The notes under the pieces are model-generated. The model was not told the DNA's origin and did no database searches. It saw only the letters and a program-made list of their open reading frames with translations. Position numbers and translations under genes: made by a program. Below are positions 33,011-41,844 of a DNA stretch of 64,000 nt, one piece after another. The first letter of the stretch is position 1. Every line of letters begins with the position of its first letter. The stretch comes from Caballeronia sp. SBC1 (GTDB taxonomy: Bacteria; Pseudomonadota; Gammaproteobacteria; Burkholderiales; Burkholderiaceae), in NCBI RefSeq assembly GCF_011493005.1, contig NZ_CP049157.1:620001-684000 (forward strand), read 5' to 3'.

Positions 33011-33901
33011 CTAACGCGATAACGCGGGACTCGCCGGTCGTGCGAAACGCTTGGCGCCAATCACGCACAGCACCACGGCCGTTGCAACCGCCACCATCGG
33101 CCAGCCGACCGGCTCATGCAGCAACGTCGCGGCAAGCACGAGTCCGAAGAACGGCTGGAGTAATTGCAACTGCCCCACTGCCGCAATACCGCCCTGAGCC
33201 AAACCGCGATACCAGAACATGAAGCCGATCAACATGCTGAACAAGGACACGTAGGCAAGTCCCATCCATGCCGATCCACCTACGTCGGCCCAAGTCGAAG
33301 GCATGGTGGCTAGTGCCAGCGGCGCCATGATAGGCAGCGACAATACCAGCGCCCACGAGATCACTTGCCAGCCGCCAAGCTTGCGCGAGAGCCTGCCGCC
33401 TTCCGCATAACCAAGCCCGCAGACGATGATGGCCGCGAACATCAGCAGATCGCCGACGGGCGACGACCCTGCCCCCCGGGCCAGCGCAAAGCCGGCTACG
33501 AGCAAGGCGCCGAAGCCAGAAAACAGCCAGAACGCAGGGCGCGGGTGCTCACCTCCGCGCAGCACGCCGAAGATCGCCGTCGAAAGCGGCAGCAACGCAA
33601 TGAAGACAACAGAATGAGCGGCGGTGATGTGCTTGAGCGCGAGGGCGGTCAGTAGCGGAAAGCCGATAACAACGCCGCACGCCACCACCGCAAGCGAAAT
33701 CAGATCGCCTCTTTCGGGCCGCTTTTGCCGAAACACCAGCAAGAGCACGAGTCCCAGCAAGCCCGCTATTCCAGCACGCGCGACCGTGAGGAAGACCGGG
33801 TCGAAGGCCGCGACCGCTACCCGTGTCGCGGGCAATGAGCCGCTAAAAATCAGCATCCCGAGAAAACCGTTCATCCATCCGCTTGCCGTCTTGTCCATCA
33901 T
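33011..33901 (-). CDS. EamA/DMT-superfamily exporter
   Basis: A 296-residue membrane protein with ten hydrophobic segments in two EamA repeats (about residues 10-145 and 155-285). It begins with FLGMLIFSGSLPATRVAVAAFDP, the conserved proline-containing first helix. It is divergent from a MocR-type regulator; such pairs often export an amino acid or related metabolite. Two adjacent ATGs (33901 and 33898) follow an AGGGGAG site; the second has better spacing. Confidence 0.85.
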   Translation of the reverse strand: MMDKTASGWMNGFLGMLIFSGSLPATRVAVAAFDPVFLTVARAGIAGLLGLVLLLVFRQKRPERGDLISLAVVACGVVIGFPLLTALALKHITAAHSVVFIALLPLSTAIFGVLRGGEHPRPAFWLFSGFGALLVAGFALARGAGSSPVGDLLMFAAIIVCGLGYAEGGRLSRKLGGWQVISWALVLSLPIMAPLALATMPSTWADVGGSAWMGLAYVSLFSMLIGFMFWYRGLAQGGIAAVGQLQLLQPFFGLVLAATLLHEPVGWPMVAVATAVVLCVIGAKRFARPASPALSR

Positions 33902-33965
33902 GCTCCCCTATTTCAGCTAGCCAGTATCGGCCCACAAGGCATGGATTTCCCAGAGACAGTGCACT

Positions 33966-33983
33966 ACAGTTAGGGAAAACTGT
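33966..33983. promoter_or_regulatory. Inverted repeat ACAGTT-N6-AACTGT
   Basis: A symmetric site 21 bp before the MocR start and between it and the EamA gene. MocR regulators often bind repeats of this kind in the divergent region; the link is inferred. Confidence 0.45.
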
Positions 33984-34004
33984 ATGGGTTAAAAATCAGT
34001 ACAC

Positions 34005-35408
34005 ATGGAAGACACACCCTTCTTTGGCGCAGACGCCGGCACGCTGGTCGAACGTGTCATGCACGCTATCCGGCAGCGAATTGCCGGGCGTATCCTGGCG
34101 CCGGGAGCCAAGGTTCCGTCCATCCGGGGCTTCGCCGAAACCTTGCAAGTCTCGAAGTCCACCGTGGTGGAGGCCTACGACCGGCTCGCTGCCGAAGGGG
34201 TCATCCAGTCACGCCGCGGTTCGGGCTTTTACGTCGCCGGACACCTGCCGCCGCTGTCGCTCGCTGAGCTCGGCCCGCGCCTGGACCGCGTTGTCGATCC
34301 GTTCTGGGTATCGCGGCAATCGCTGGAAGCCGGCGCGAATGCCCTGAAACCGGGCTGCGGCTGGCTGCCTGCATCGTGGCTGCCGGAGGCGGGTCTGCGC
34401 CGCGCATTGAGATCCGTCGCGCGCACCGACGCCGCCGTGCTGGCCGACTACGGCACGTCCCTCGGACTCCCGGCGCTGCGGCAATTGCTCGCCCGCCGCA
34501 TGGCGGAACGCGGTATTGAAGCGGCGCCTGATCAGATCATCCTCACCGAGTCCGGCACGCAAGCGATCGACCTGCTATGCCGCCTGCTGCTGGAACCAGG
34601 CGACACAGTACTCGTCGATGACCCCTGCTATTTCAATTTCCTCGCCTTGCTGCGTGCTCACCGGGCCAAGGTCGTCAGCGTTCCGTATACGCCGGCAGGT
34701 CCCAATATCGACCTGTTTGCGCAGGCGCTCGCGGAGCATCGGCCGCGCCTCTACATCACCAACTCGGCGCTTCATAATCCAACGGGCGCTACGCTCTCGC
34801 CGGTCGTCGCGCATCGGCTTTTGAAGCTCGCGGACCAGTCGGGTCTGACGATTATTGAAGACGATATCTTCGGTGACTTCGAGCACGAATCCGCCCCCCG
34901 TCTGGCCGCTTTCGACGGCCTGGAGCGAGTTGTCCATATAGGCAGCTTTTCCAAGAGCCTCTCAGCGTCGGTACGCTGCGGTTTCATCGCGGTGCGGCGC
35001 GACTGGGTCGAGCGATTGATCGATTTAAAGATTGCCACCTCATTCGGCGGCGGACGTCTTTCAGGCGAACTCGTCCTCGGCGTGTTAAAAGACGGCACGT
35101 ACAGAAAGCACATGGAGAGCTTGCGAGAACGCCTGTCCCGTACGATGGGACAAACAAGCGCGCGGCTGGAAGCACTCGGCATTGAGCCATGGATCGAGCC
35201 GCGAGGCGGCATGTTTCTCTGGTGCAAGCTACCCGACGGACTCGATGCGACGGACGTTGCCCGCCGGGCACTGGTTGAAAACGTCATCCTTGCGCCGGGC
35301 AACGCGTTTAGTGTCGCGCAGTCCGCAAGCCAGTTCCTGCGCTTTAACGTCGCCCAATCGACCGACCCGCGCGTTTTTACTGTGCTCCAGGCAGCGATGC
35401 ACGGGTGA
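34005..35408 (+). CDS. MocR-type GntR/aminotransferase regulator
   Basis: A 467-residue two-domain protein. Residues 10-78 form a GntR winged helix (VMHAIRQRIAGRILAPGAKVPSIR, then VSKSTVVEAYDRL and SRRGSGFYV). Residues 110-465 form a fold-type-I aminotransferase domain with HNPTG (257-261), the catalytic-type Asp in IIEDD, and the PLP Lys317 in GSFSKSLS followed by the phosphate-binding Arg in VRCGF. Such proteins sense pyridoxal phosphate or an amino-compound that reacts with it, and usually act on the divergent gene, here the EamA exporter. PdxR and GabR are known relatives. Confidence 0.9.
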   Translation: MEDTPFFGADAGTLVERVMHAIRQRIAGRILAPGAKVPSIRGFAETLQVSKSTVVEAYDRLAAEGVIQSRRGSGFYVAGHLPPLSLAELGPRLDRVVDPFWVSRQSLEAGANALKPGCGWLPASWLPEAGLRRALRSVARTDAAVLADYGTSLGLPALRQLLARRMAERGIEAAPDQIILTESGTQAIDLLCRLLLEPGDTVLVDDPCYFNFLALLRAHRAKVVSVPYTPAGPNIDLFAQALAEHRPRLYITNSALHNPTGATLSPVVAHRLLKLADQSGLTIIEDDIFGDFEHESAPRLAAFDGLERVVHIGSFSKSLSASVRCGFIAVRRDWVERLIDLKIATSFGGGRLSGELVLGVLKDGTYRKHMESLRERLSRTMGQTSARLEALGIEPWIEPRGGMFLWCKLPDGLDATDVARRALVENVILAPGNAFSVAQSASQFLRFNVAQSTDPRVFTVLQAAMHG

Positions 35409-35429
35409 CGCTCGGCCGCTTTTAATGCA

Positions 35430-35454
35430 TTGATTGCGTCAAATACGCAATCAA
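35430..35454. terminator. Bidirectional hairpin between convergent genes
   Basis: Perfect 10-bp arms TTGATTGCGT and ACGCAATCAA with a 5-base loop, placed between the MocR stop (35408) and the end of the nitronate monooxygenase gene (35496). No long T run follows on either strand, so the terminator call rests on position and stem. Confidence 0.55.
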
Positions 35455-35495
35455 ACGCACATCAACCGCGCAGCGTGAACGTCACCTGCAACGCG

Positions 35496-36572
35496 TCAAG
35501 CCTGCGCCATCTTCGCCAGCGCTTCGCTGATCAGCACTCGCGTCAATTCGCCCGCAGGCAGTTCACGCCCAAGCCGCGCCGCCTGCCCCGACCACAGGCT
35601 CGTGAAGTCGCCCTTGCCTGCCTGTTCTGCCTTGGCCTTAAGCGGCGCAAGCGCGGCGCCGGCAAGCGGAAAGGCGGGTGCCGCCGTAGACAGCGGACCT
35701 AGTTCACGGATCGCCCGATTGATAATGCCGCGCGCCGGCCGGCCCGTGAATATGCTCGTCAACACGGTGGAATCATCCTGGGACTCGCGCAGCGCAATAC
35801 GATGCACCTCCGGTACCTTCGCCTCTGGACAAAACAGATACGCGGTTCCCATCTGCACAGCCGACGCGCCCAGTGCGAACGCAGCGACAATTCCCCGCGC
35901 GTCGGTTATCCCGCCTGCCGCGATCACGGGAACAGAGACGGCATCAACTACTTGTGGAACCAGCGCAAACGTGCCGACCTGTGCAGCATAGTCCTGCGTC
36001 AGGAAATTTCCGCGATGCCCGCCTGCTTCAACGCCCATCGCAATCACGGCGTCACACCCATGCGCTTCGAGCCAACGTGCTTCCGCCACGGTGGTTGCCG
36101 CCGCTATGATTTTCGCGCCGGTCGCCTTCACGCGATCGAGCAGGGTTTTATCTGGCAGTCCGAAATGAAAACTCACGACCTCGGGTTTGAATTCTTCCAC
36201 GACCGCGCAGAAGTCGCTGTCGAACGGGTGACGGGTTGCGGCGGGCGGCGTCAATTCGGGGTCGAGTCCATACTCAACGTAATACTCTGCCAGGCGCGCG
36301 CGCCATGCCATGCTGCGTGCTGCATCGGCTTGTGGCGGAACATGACAGAAGAAATTGAGGTTGATCGGCGCACGCGTTTTCGACCGGATCAGCGCGATGC
36401 CGTCACGCGCCTGCTCCACGCTGAGAAGCGCGCAAGGCAGGGAACCCAGGCCGCCTGCTTCGCATACGGCTATGGCCAATTCGGGCGTGCCTGGGCCCGC
36501 CATGGGTCCCAGAACAATAGGTGCTTCAATACCAAACAGGTCGATAATCCGACGATCGCGCCAGGTGCCCAT
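35496..36572 (-). CDS. Nitronate monooxygenase family flavoprotein
   Basis: A 358-residue FMN TIM-barrel of the 2-nitropropane dioxygenase/nitronate monooxygenase family. Family blocks are APIVLGPMAGPGTPELA at the N-terminus, GGLGSLPCALLS, INLNFFCH, GVEAGGHRGNF (the EAGGH phosphate/active-site segment) and VPVIAAGGITDARGI followed by GASAVQMGTAYL. The active-site His is present in EAGGHRG. It oxidises alkyl nitronates such as propionate-3-nitronate to the aldehyde or malonate semialdehyde plus nitrite. The start at 36572 follows AAGGAG; a longer frame to 36614 is not conserved. It is divergent from a LysR gene. Confidence 0.88.
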   Translation of the reverse strand: MGTWRDRRIIDLFGIEAPIVLGPMAGPGTPELAIAVCEAGGLGSLPCALLSVEQARDGIALIRSKTRAPINLNFFCHVPPQADAARSMAWRARLAEYYVEYGLDPELTPPAATRHPFDSDFCAVVEEFKPEVVSFHFGLPDKTLLDRVKATGAKIIAAATTVAEARWLEAHGCDAVIAMGVEAGGHRGNFLTQDYAAQVGTFALVPQVVDAVSVPVIAAGGITDARGIVAAFALGASAVQMGTAYLFCPEAKVPEVHRIALRESQDDSTVLTSIFTGRPARGIINRAIRELGPLSTAAPAFPLAGAALAPLKAKAEQAGKGDFTSLWSGQAARLGRELPAGELTRVLISEALAKMAQA

Positions 36573-36808
36573 GTTCTCTTCTCCTTGATGAGGATTGCGC
36601 TGCGTGAGTGACATTAAGCGACATTGAGCGACTTGGATCCATCCGTTGCGCTCGGCTTGATCCCACCCGCGACCCAGCTACATTACCGTGAAAAGCGTGC
36701 ATTGCTTTTCAATGGAACCGTCTGCTTCCCGCTTAAAGACAGCGTTTAGCCCACGCCGCCAGCAGCGCAAAGCTTAGCAAGCTTTCGAGGAGCGAGCGGC
36801 GCTTTGAT

Positions 36809-36825
36809 GTGATAATTGCTATCAC
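36809..36825. promoter_or_regulatory. LysR-type box GTGATA-N5-TATCAC
   Basis: Symmetric site 24 bp before the LysR start at 36849, in the divergent region facing the nitronate monooxygenase gene; it contains the AT-rich T-N11-A form. A second inverted repeat, AAAGCTT-N3-AAGCTTT, lies at 36769-36785. Confidence 0.55.
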
Positions 36826-36848
36826 TTTTCCCGATATCGAGGATCGAC

Positions 36849-37742
36849 ATGGACGCAGCCGATTTACGCATATTCGAGTCGGTGGCGCGAAACGGCAGCA
36901 TGAATCGCGCAGCCCTGGAGCTTCATACTGTTCAATCAAACGTAACGGCGCGGGTTCGTTTGCTGGAAGAGGAATTGGGCGCGCCGCTCTTTCACCGGCA
37001 CCATCGAGGTGTTGAACTAACCGCTGCGGGCCGCAGGCTGCTGCCTTTCTCCAGACAGATGGCGCGACTACTCGACGACGCGCGCAGCGCCGTCAAGGAT
37101 GACGGCGTCCCGCGCGGACCACTGATCCTCGGTACGCTGGAAACCACTGCCGCACTGCGCATGCCCAACGTGCTGGCGTCGTTCGCACTGGCTTATCCGC
37201 AAGTGGACATGGTCCTGCGGACCGGGACCACGGCGAGCCTGATCGACGATGTCCTGCAATATCGGCTCGACGGAGCGTTTGTCGCGGGTCCGGTGCATCA
37301 CGAAGACCTGTCCACCGAGGCCATCTTTCGCGAGGAGTTGGTGCTCGTGACGGCACGTCATATTCGTTCTATCGCTGAGCTTGCACAGGCGGGTGACGTG
37401 AAGACGATCGTGTTCCGGACCGGATGTTCGTACAGAACACGGCTGGATATCGTGCTGGCGCGGCACGGCTTGCGAGTCAGCACGCCGCTGGAATTTGGCT
37501 CGCTCGACGCCATGCTCGGTTGCGTAGCTGCCGGCGTGGGCGTGACGCTGCTGCCCAAAGGCGTGGTCGCAACAGCGTGGCGCGACGGCCGCGTGGCGAT
37601 GCATGATGTCACGCCCGAAGATGCCCGCGTCGACACGTTGTTCGTGCGTCGCCGTGACGTGTATGCGAGCACCGCGCTTAACGCCTTTCTCGAGATCGCG
37701 CGTCCGGTTGCAACGCCCACGCCTGCGCTCGTACTTGCTTGA
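36849..37742 (+). CDS. LysR-family transcriptional regulator
   Basis: A 297-residue LysR-type protein. It begins MDAADLRIFESVARNGSMNRAA with VQSNVTARVRLLEEELG as recognition helix. The effector domain starts at PLILGTLETTAALR. The start at 36849 follows a GAGG site; an in-frame TTG at 36816 lies inside the operator-like palindrome and is rejected. It is divergent from the nitronate monooxygenase gene. Confidence 0.88.
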   Translation: MDAADLRIFESVARNGSMNRAALELHTVQSNVTARVRLLEEELGAPLFHRHHRGVELTAAGRRLLPFSRQMARLLDDARSAVKDDGVPRGPLILGTLETTAALRMPNVLASFALAYPQVDMVLRTGTTASLIDDVLQYRLDGAFVAGPVHHEDLSTEAIFREELVLVTARHIRSIAELAQAGDVKTIVFRTGCSYRTRLDIVLARHGLRVSTPLEFGSLDAMLGCVAAGVGVTLLPKGVVATAWRDGRVAMHDVTPEDARVDTLFVRRRDVYASTALNAFLEIARPVATPTPALVLA

Positions 37743-37802
37743 ACAATGCGGGCGTAAGCGATCAAGTTGAGGCTTCGCACAGGTGCGCTTACATGACCCT
37801 GC

Positions 37803-38204
37803 TCACACGTGATCGCGAAAAACTTCCTTCGCGGCGAACAGGCCGTTGAGGGCAGCCGGAAATCCTGCATACACTGCCATTTGCATGATGGTCTCGACTA
37901 TCTCATCGCGGCTAAGACCCACGTTAAGCCCCGCGGCAATATGAACCTTAAGCTGAGGCGTTGCATTGCCTAAAGCGGTGAGTGCTGCAATGGTGGCAAT
38001 TTCACGGGCACGAATGTCCAGGCCCGGCCGCGAGTAAATATCGCCGAATGGAAATTCGAGCAGGTAGCGCGCAAAGTCCGGCGCAATATCCGCAAGCGAG
38101 TCGATGACCTTCTCCCCGGCTTCCCCGTCGATCTCCGACAACACCCGCTTGCCCCGTTCTAGGCGGCTTTCCTGATCCGCTTGGCGTTCGATCGTGTTTT
38201 GCAT
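37803..38204 (-). CDS. Carboxymuconolactone-decarboxylase-family protein
   Basis: A 133-residue AhpD-like/CMD-fold helical protein. The family core is LDIRAREIATIAALTALGNATPQLKVHIAAGLNVGLSRDEIVETI, read here as its parts (REIATIAALTALG, HIAAGLNVGLSRDE). The CxxC of peroxidase members is absent, so it is of the decarboxylase-like rather than AhpD peroxidase type. The start at 38204 has GAGGA upstream and lies inside the last 46 bp of the MerR gene, so it is coupled to it. In Bacillus the MerR-type AdhR controls a CMD-family gene in the response to aldehydes, and the same pairing is seen here. Confidence 0.85.
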   Translation of the reverse strand: MQNTIERQADQESRLERGKRVLSEIDGEAGEKVIDSLADIAPDFARYLLEFPFGDIYSRPGLDIRAREIATIAALTALGNATPQLKVHIAAGLNVGLSRDEIVETIMQMAVYAGFPAALNGLFAAKEVFRDHV

Positions 38205-38566
38205 TTTTCTGTCCTCTGTTGAGTATGGGCATAACCGGCTATCTTGTTGTCGAGGACGAGAAGGCATGCCTGAAGCTCCGCTACCTTCAGCCGGACCTGA
38301 TCACGATGTTCCGTCAGCAGCTTGCACCGGGCTTCCTCGGTGGCCGCGCCCTGCGCGCGAAGGCCCGCATAACGCAGCATTTCCTGAATCGACATGCCGG
38401 TTGTTTTAAGCCGGCCTAAAAACTCGATCCACGTCAGGATGGAAGCGTCATACACACGTTGACCCGTGCTGTCTCGCGGCGCGAACGGGAGCAATCCGAT
38501 CCGTTCATAGTAGCGAATCGTATGGGCTGTCAGGCCCGTCTGCCCGGCGATATCACCTATCTTCAT
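38159..38566 (-). CDS. MerR-family regulator, AdhR/NmlR-like
   Basis: A 135-residue MerR protein. The start MKIGDIAGQTGLTAHTIRYYERIGLL is the standard helix-turn-helix plus wing. The next helix is WIEFLGRLKTTGMSIQEMLRY, the layout of the NmlR/AdhR branch. The Cys near residue 52 of AdhR is replaced by Arg52 in this protein; other Cys are at about 82 and 100. The gene overlaps the CMD-family gene by 46 bp. Its own promoter has a 19-bp spacer with a palindrome, as expected for MerR-type activation by DNA untwisting. Confidence 0.85.
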   Translation of the reverse strand: MKIGDIAGQTGLTAHTIRYYERIGLLPFAPRDSTGQRVYDASILTWIEFLGRLKTTGMSIQEMLRYAGLRAQGAATEEARCKLLTEHRDQVRLKVAELQACLLVLDNKIAGYAHTQQRTEKCKTRSNAKRIRKAA

Positions 38567-38593
38567 GGCTGCGTTCTCGTTTCGACATAGAGC

Positions 38594-38624
38594 ATGGTAG
38601 GACTTCGAGTGCGCTCTAAGTCAA
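38594..38624 (-). promoter_or_regulatory. MerR-type promoter with 19-bp spacer
   Basis: On the minus strand the -35 TTGACT and the -10 TACCAT are separated by exactly 19 bp. The palindrome GACTT.GAG....CTC.AAGTC lies between and over them (38601-38622). This is the classical over-long spacer of MerR targets. It lies 28 bp before the MerR start codon. Confidence 0.75.
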
Positions 38625-38843
38625 GCGCTTTCCGGCATTGTGCCGCTAACGCGGAATACGGGCCGCTGGCGTTGCAATAAGCGAGCGGGCTTAGTACCGG
38701 GAGAGAGTAAAAGCTCGCTTTATTCTCGTCTGCCGCCCGTCGCGAAGCGCCCAAAGTTCACGTACCATTCGTCGTGCGTCGTACTGGCTAATCCCATTTC
38801 TTCAACGTCGCTCATTCGAAGAATCCCTACAGAGACGCGGGCT

Positions 38844-39569
38844 ATGGAATACGTCCTTGTTTTAATCGTCGGCGTGGCTGCCGGCATGTTGAGCGGCATT
38901 ATTGGCACAGGATCGTCCATGATGCTGATGCCAGTGCTCGTGATCCTGTTTGGTCCCCAGCAAGCCGTCCCTATCATGGCGATTGGCGCGATCATGGGAA
39001 ACTTCGGCAAGATTGTCGCGTGGTGGAGAGAGATCGAGTGGCGTGCTTGCGGCGCCTATTGCCTGACCGCTGTTCCGGGCGCCGCGCTTGGCGTTCACAC
39101 GCTGTTAGCGTTGCCTGCCCGCGCGGTTGAAATAGCCCTTGGCGTATTTTTTGTAGCCATGATTCCCACCCGGCGATGGCTCGCAAGACGGTCGGTAAAG
39201 TTCAGCCTTTTGCACCTCGCGCTGATCGGCGGCCCGGTCGGATTTTTGACCGGCATCGTTGTTTCCACGGGTCCGATCACCGTGCCTGTTTTCACGTCTT
39301 ACGGGCTTGAACGAGGCGCTTTCCTCGCGACAGAAGCCGCCGGTTCGCTCGCCGTGTACGGGACCAAGATTGCTGCGTTCAAGGAGTTTGGCGCGCTGCC
39401 GGCGGGCATCGTGTTTCAAGGCCTGATCGCGGGAACCGCGCTCATGACCGGATCATTTTTCGCAAAGTCGATCGTCGTCCGCATGGCGCCATCGACGTTC
39501 AAATTGCTTGTCGACGGACTCATGCTGTCGTCGGGTCTCTCGTTACTTTGGGCAGCAGCCGGCCAGTAG
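38844..39569 (+). CDS. TSUP-family (TauE/SafE-like) membrane permease
   Basis: A 241-residue membrane protein with about eight hydrophobic segments in two halves. The first half starts VLVLIVGVAAGMLSGIIGTGSSMMLMP, the GxxxGxxG-rich TauE/SafE motif, and the second has LALIGGPVGFLTGIVVSTGPITVP. Members export sulfite, sulfoacetate or other anions. The start at 38844 is the first Met of the conserved region; ribosome site is weak. It is divergent from the MerR/CMD pair. Confidence 0.8.
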   Translation: MEYVLVLIVGVAAGMLSGIIGTGSSMMLMPVLVILFGPQQAVPIMAIGAIMGNFGKIVAWWREIEWRACGAYCLTAVPGAALGVHTLLALPARAVEIALGVFFVAMIPTRRWLARRSVKFSLLHLALIGGPVGFLTGIVVSTGPITVPVFTSYGLERGAFLATEAAGSLAVYGTKIAAFKEFGALPAGIVFQGLIAGTALMTGSFFAKSIVVRMAPSTFKLLVDGLMLSSGLSLLWAAAGQ

Positions 39570-39749
39570 TAGTCCGTCCTCCGGATCAACGGCTTGCAAA
39601 GATAAACCACCGGTCCCGGCGGTCCTTCACCACACCCGAATATCCAGCAGGTCCAGGGCGTTTTCGCCCGGGGCCTGTCATGTCATGTCACGTCACACGC
39701 TCCCCCGCACAGCCAACGCAATCGAATCCCGCTTGCCAATCCTGCAAAG

Positions 39750-39784
39750 CTAGTTATATTATGACTAGATACATTAAGACTAGT
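39750..39784. promoter_or_regulatory. CTAG-type repeats before the PadR gene
   Basis: An inverted repeat CTAGT-N9-ACTAG (39750-39768) is followed by a second ACTAGT (39779-39784), ending nine bases before the PadR start. The regular spacing in an AT-rich stretch suggests the PadR operator. Confidence 0.5.
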
Positions 39785-39792
39785 CGACACTC

Positions 39793-40452
39793 ATGGTCCG
39801 TTATTCACCGCTCGCCCTCGCCGTTCTCGCCATGCTGACCGAAGCGCCCATGCATCCTTACCGGATGCAGCAGCTCATCAAGGCGCGCGGCAAGGACGAA
39901 GTCATCAATGTCAGCCAGCGCAACAGCCTCTATCAAACAATCGATCGCCTGATGCGCGGCGACTTGATCGCTGTGCGCGAGACGGAGCGCGATGGTGCAT
40001 TCCCCGAGCGCACGGTCTACGAGATCACTGAGGCCGGCCGCGACACCGCCCGGCTCTGGCTGCGCGAACAGCTCGCTCAACCCGCGCACGAGTTTCCAGC
40101 GTTCCCGGCAGCGCTTTCGTTCCTGCCTGTGCTGACGCCCGAGGATGTGTGCCGGCAACTCGTGACACGGATCGGCGCACTGGAGCGCGAACTGACTCGC
40201 CTTGACTCAGTAAGCGAGCACGCCAACGCGGTACAGGTGCCGCGTTTATTCCTCCTCGAGAGCGAGTTGATCCGCGCGAAGCTCGTGGCAGAACTCGACT
40301 GGGTGCGCAGCGTGGCCGCCGACCTGAAGGCCGGAACCCTCACCTGGAGTCCAGAGTGGCTGGATGAAATCGCGAAACGCTTTGCGCTGCCCGCCGACGC
40401 TACCTCGTACAAACTGAACACGCCCACCCCGGGCAAGGAGACGAAAACATGA
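39793..40452 (+). CDS. PadR-family transcriptional regulator
   Basis: A 219-residue PadR protein. The winged helix occupies residues 1-85 (LALAVLAMLTEAPMHPYRMQQLI, then NSLYQTIDRLMRGDLI and TVYEITEAGRDTARLWL). The long C-terminal helical part is the PadR-s1 subfamily-2 dimer domain. Its stop overlaps the start of an FAD monooxygenase gene (ATGA), so repressor and enzyme are co-translated, a typical self-regulated detoxification pair. Confidence 0.88.
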   Translation: MVRYSPLALAVLAMLTEAPMHPYRMQQLIKARGKDEVINVSQRNSLYQTIDRLMRGDLIAVRETERDGAFPERTVYEITEAGRDTARLWLREQLAQPAHEFPAFPAALSFLPVLTPEDVCRQLVTRIGALERELTRLDSVSEHANAVQVPRLFLLESELIRAKLVAELDWVRSVAADLKAGTLTWSPEWLDEIAKRFALPADATSYKLNTPTPGKETKT

Positions 40453-41792
40453 ACCGCGAACCCATGAACGTCATCATCATTGGCGCCGGCACGGGTGGCT
40501 TGTGTCTCGCGCACGGTCTGAAGCAGGCAGGCATCACCGTGGCCGTCTATGAACGCGACCGTACTCGGACGGATGGCTTGCAGGGTTATCGCGTGGGCAT
40601 CAATGCGCATGGCGTTGCATCCCTTGCCGCCTGCTTGCCGCCTGATCTGTTCGCGACCTTCCTTGCAACCTGCGCCCGCACGCCCGGCCACTTCAACATC
40701 CTGACGGAACGGTTGACCGAGTTGTTATCGGTCACGCTCGACGAGGAGTCCATGGGCGGGGGCAAATCCGTGAGCCGGATGACGCTTCGGCAAGTGCTGT
40801 TGACCGGATTGGAACAGCACATCCATTTCAACAAAACGTTTACCCGGTACGAGCAGAACGCCAACGGTAGCGTGACCGCGTTCTTCGACGACGGCACGCG
40901 CGCCACGGCTGACCTGCTGGTCGGTGCGGATGGCGCGCGCTCTAAAGTGCGCCGGCAACTGCTGCCCGAAGCGCGGATCGAGAACACCGGTATTGTCAGC
41001 ATCGCGGCCAAGGTGCCGATGAGCGAAGCATCGCGCGCGCTGCTGCCGCCCAAGGCGCTGGACGGCATCACGCTGATCAACGCGCCGAAAGGCTTCGGCG
41101 CCATCGTGCATGTCATGGAGTTCCCGTGGGGCGCGGACGGTCCCAAGGAGGACATGGGCGGCAGCGATGCCGAGTTGCTCGCGCGCTGGCCAGGACTGCT
41201 GTTCGACAACACCCGCGACTATCTGATGTGGGGCGTATGGGGCGCGCTGCGTAACTTGCCGGCCAATCCGAAATCGCTCGGTCAGCCTGCGCTGCTCGCG
41301 CTGGCGACCGAGATCACCGACGGCTGGCATCCGAATCTGCGAGCGCTGATTCGCGCATCCGATCCGAGTACCGCCTTTGCCGTCGATGTCCGCACGTCGG
41401 TGCCCGTTGACGCGTGGCCGACCACCAATGTGACCGTCCTGGGCGACGCAGTGCACCTGATGACGCCGGGCCGCGGCGTCGGCGCCAACACCGCGTTGCG
41501 GGACGCGGCGCTGCTGACTGCACGCTTGAACGCGGCTCAACGCGGCGAGATGTCGGGCCACGACGCGGTCGCCGGCTACGAGGCGCAGATGCGCGAATAC
41601 GGCTTCCATGCAGTGGCGGAATCGCGCAAGCAGTTTGACGCCGGTGGTGCGATACATCGCCCGTTAGTTGGCCGCGTGGCCCTCGGCGCGATGCGCACCG
41701 GTTTGCGCGTGGTGAATAACGTACCGTTGCTCAAGCGCCGCATGATCGATGCGGAAAACGATTTTCGTGGTGTAGAGGGTGCACAACGGTAG
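40449..41792 (+). CDS. FAD-dependent aromatic-type monooxygenase
   Basis: A 447-residue group-A flavoprotein monooxygenase (PHBH/TetX-like). It has the N-terminal dinucleotide motif IIIGAGTGGLCLAHGL, the DG motif LLVGADGARSKVR and the GD motif VTVLGDAVHLMTPGRGVGANTALRDA. These bind FAD and NAD(P)H. It starts inside the PadR stop and has its own AAGGAG site. The substrate may be an aromatic or polyketide-like compound; antibiotic inactivation is possible but not shown. Confidence 0.88.
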   Translation: MNREPMNVIIIGAGTGGLCLAHGLKQAGITVAVYERDRTRTDGLQGYRVGINAHGVASLAACLPPDLFATFLATCARTPGHFNILTERLTELLSVTLDEESMGGGKSVSRMTLRQVLLTGLEQHIHFNKTFTRYEQNANGSVTAFFDDGTRATADLLVGADGARSKVRRQLLPEARIENTGIVSIAAKVPMSEASRALLPPKALDGITLINAPKGFGAIVHVMEFPWGADGPKEDMGGSDAELLARWPGLLFDNTRDYLMWGVWGALRNLPANPKSLGQPALLALATEITDGWHPNLRALIRASDPSTAFAVDVRTSVPVDAWPTTNVTVLGDAVHLMTPGRGVGANTALRDAALLTARLNAAQRGEMSGHDAVAGYEAQMREYGFHAVAESRKQFDAGGAIHRPLVGRVALGAMRTGLRVVNNVPLLKRRMIDAENDFRGVEGAQR

Positions 41793-41844
41793 CCAACGGG
41801 GTTAACTTCACGGGTGCGACCAAATAAAGTTTTCACGCCAACCG

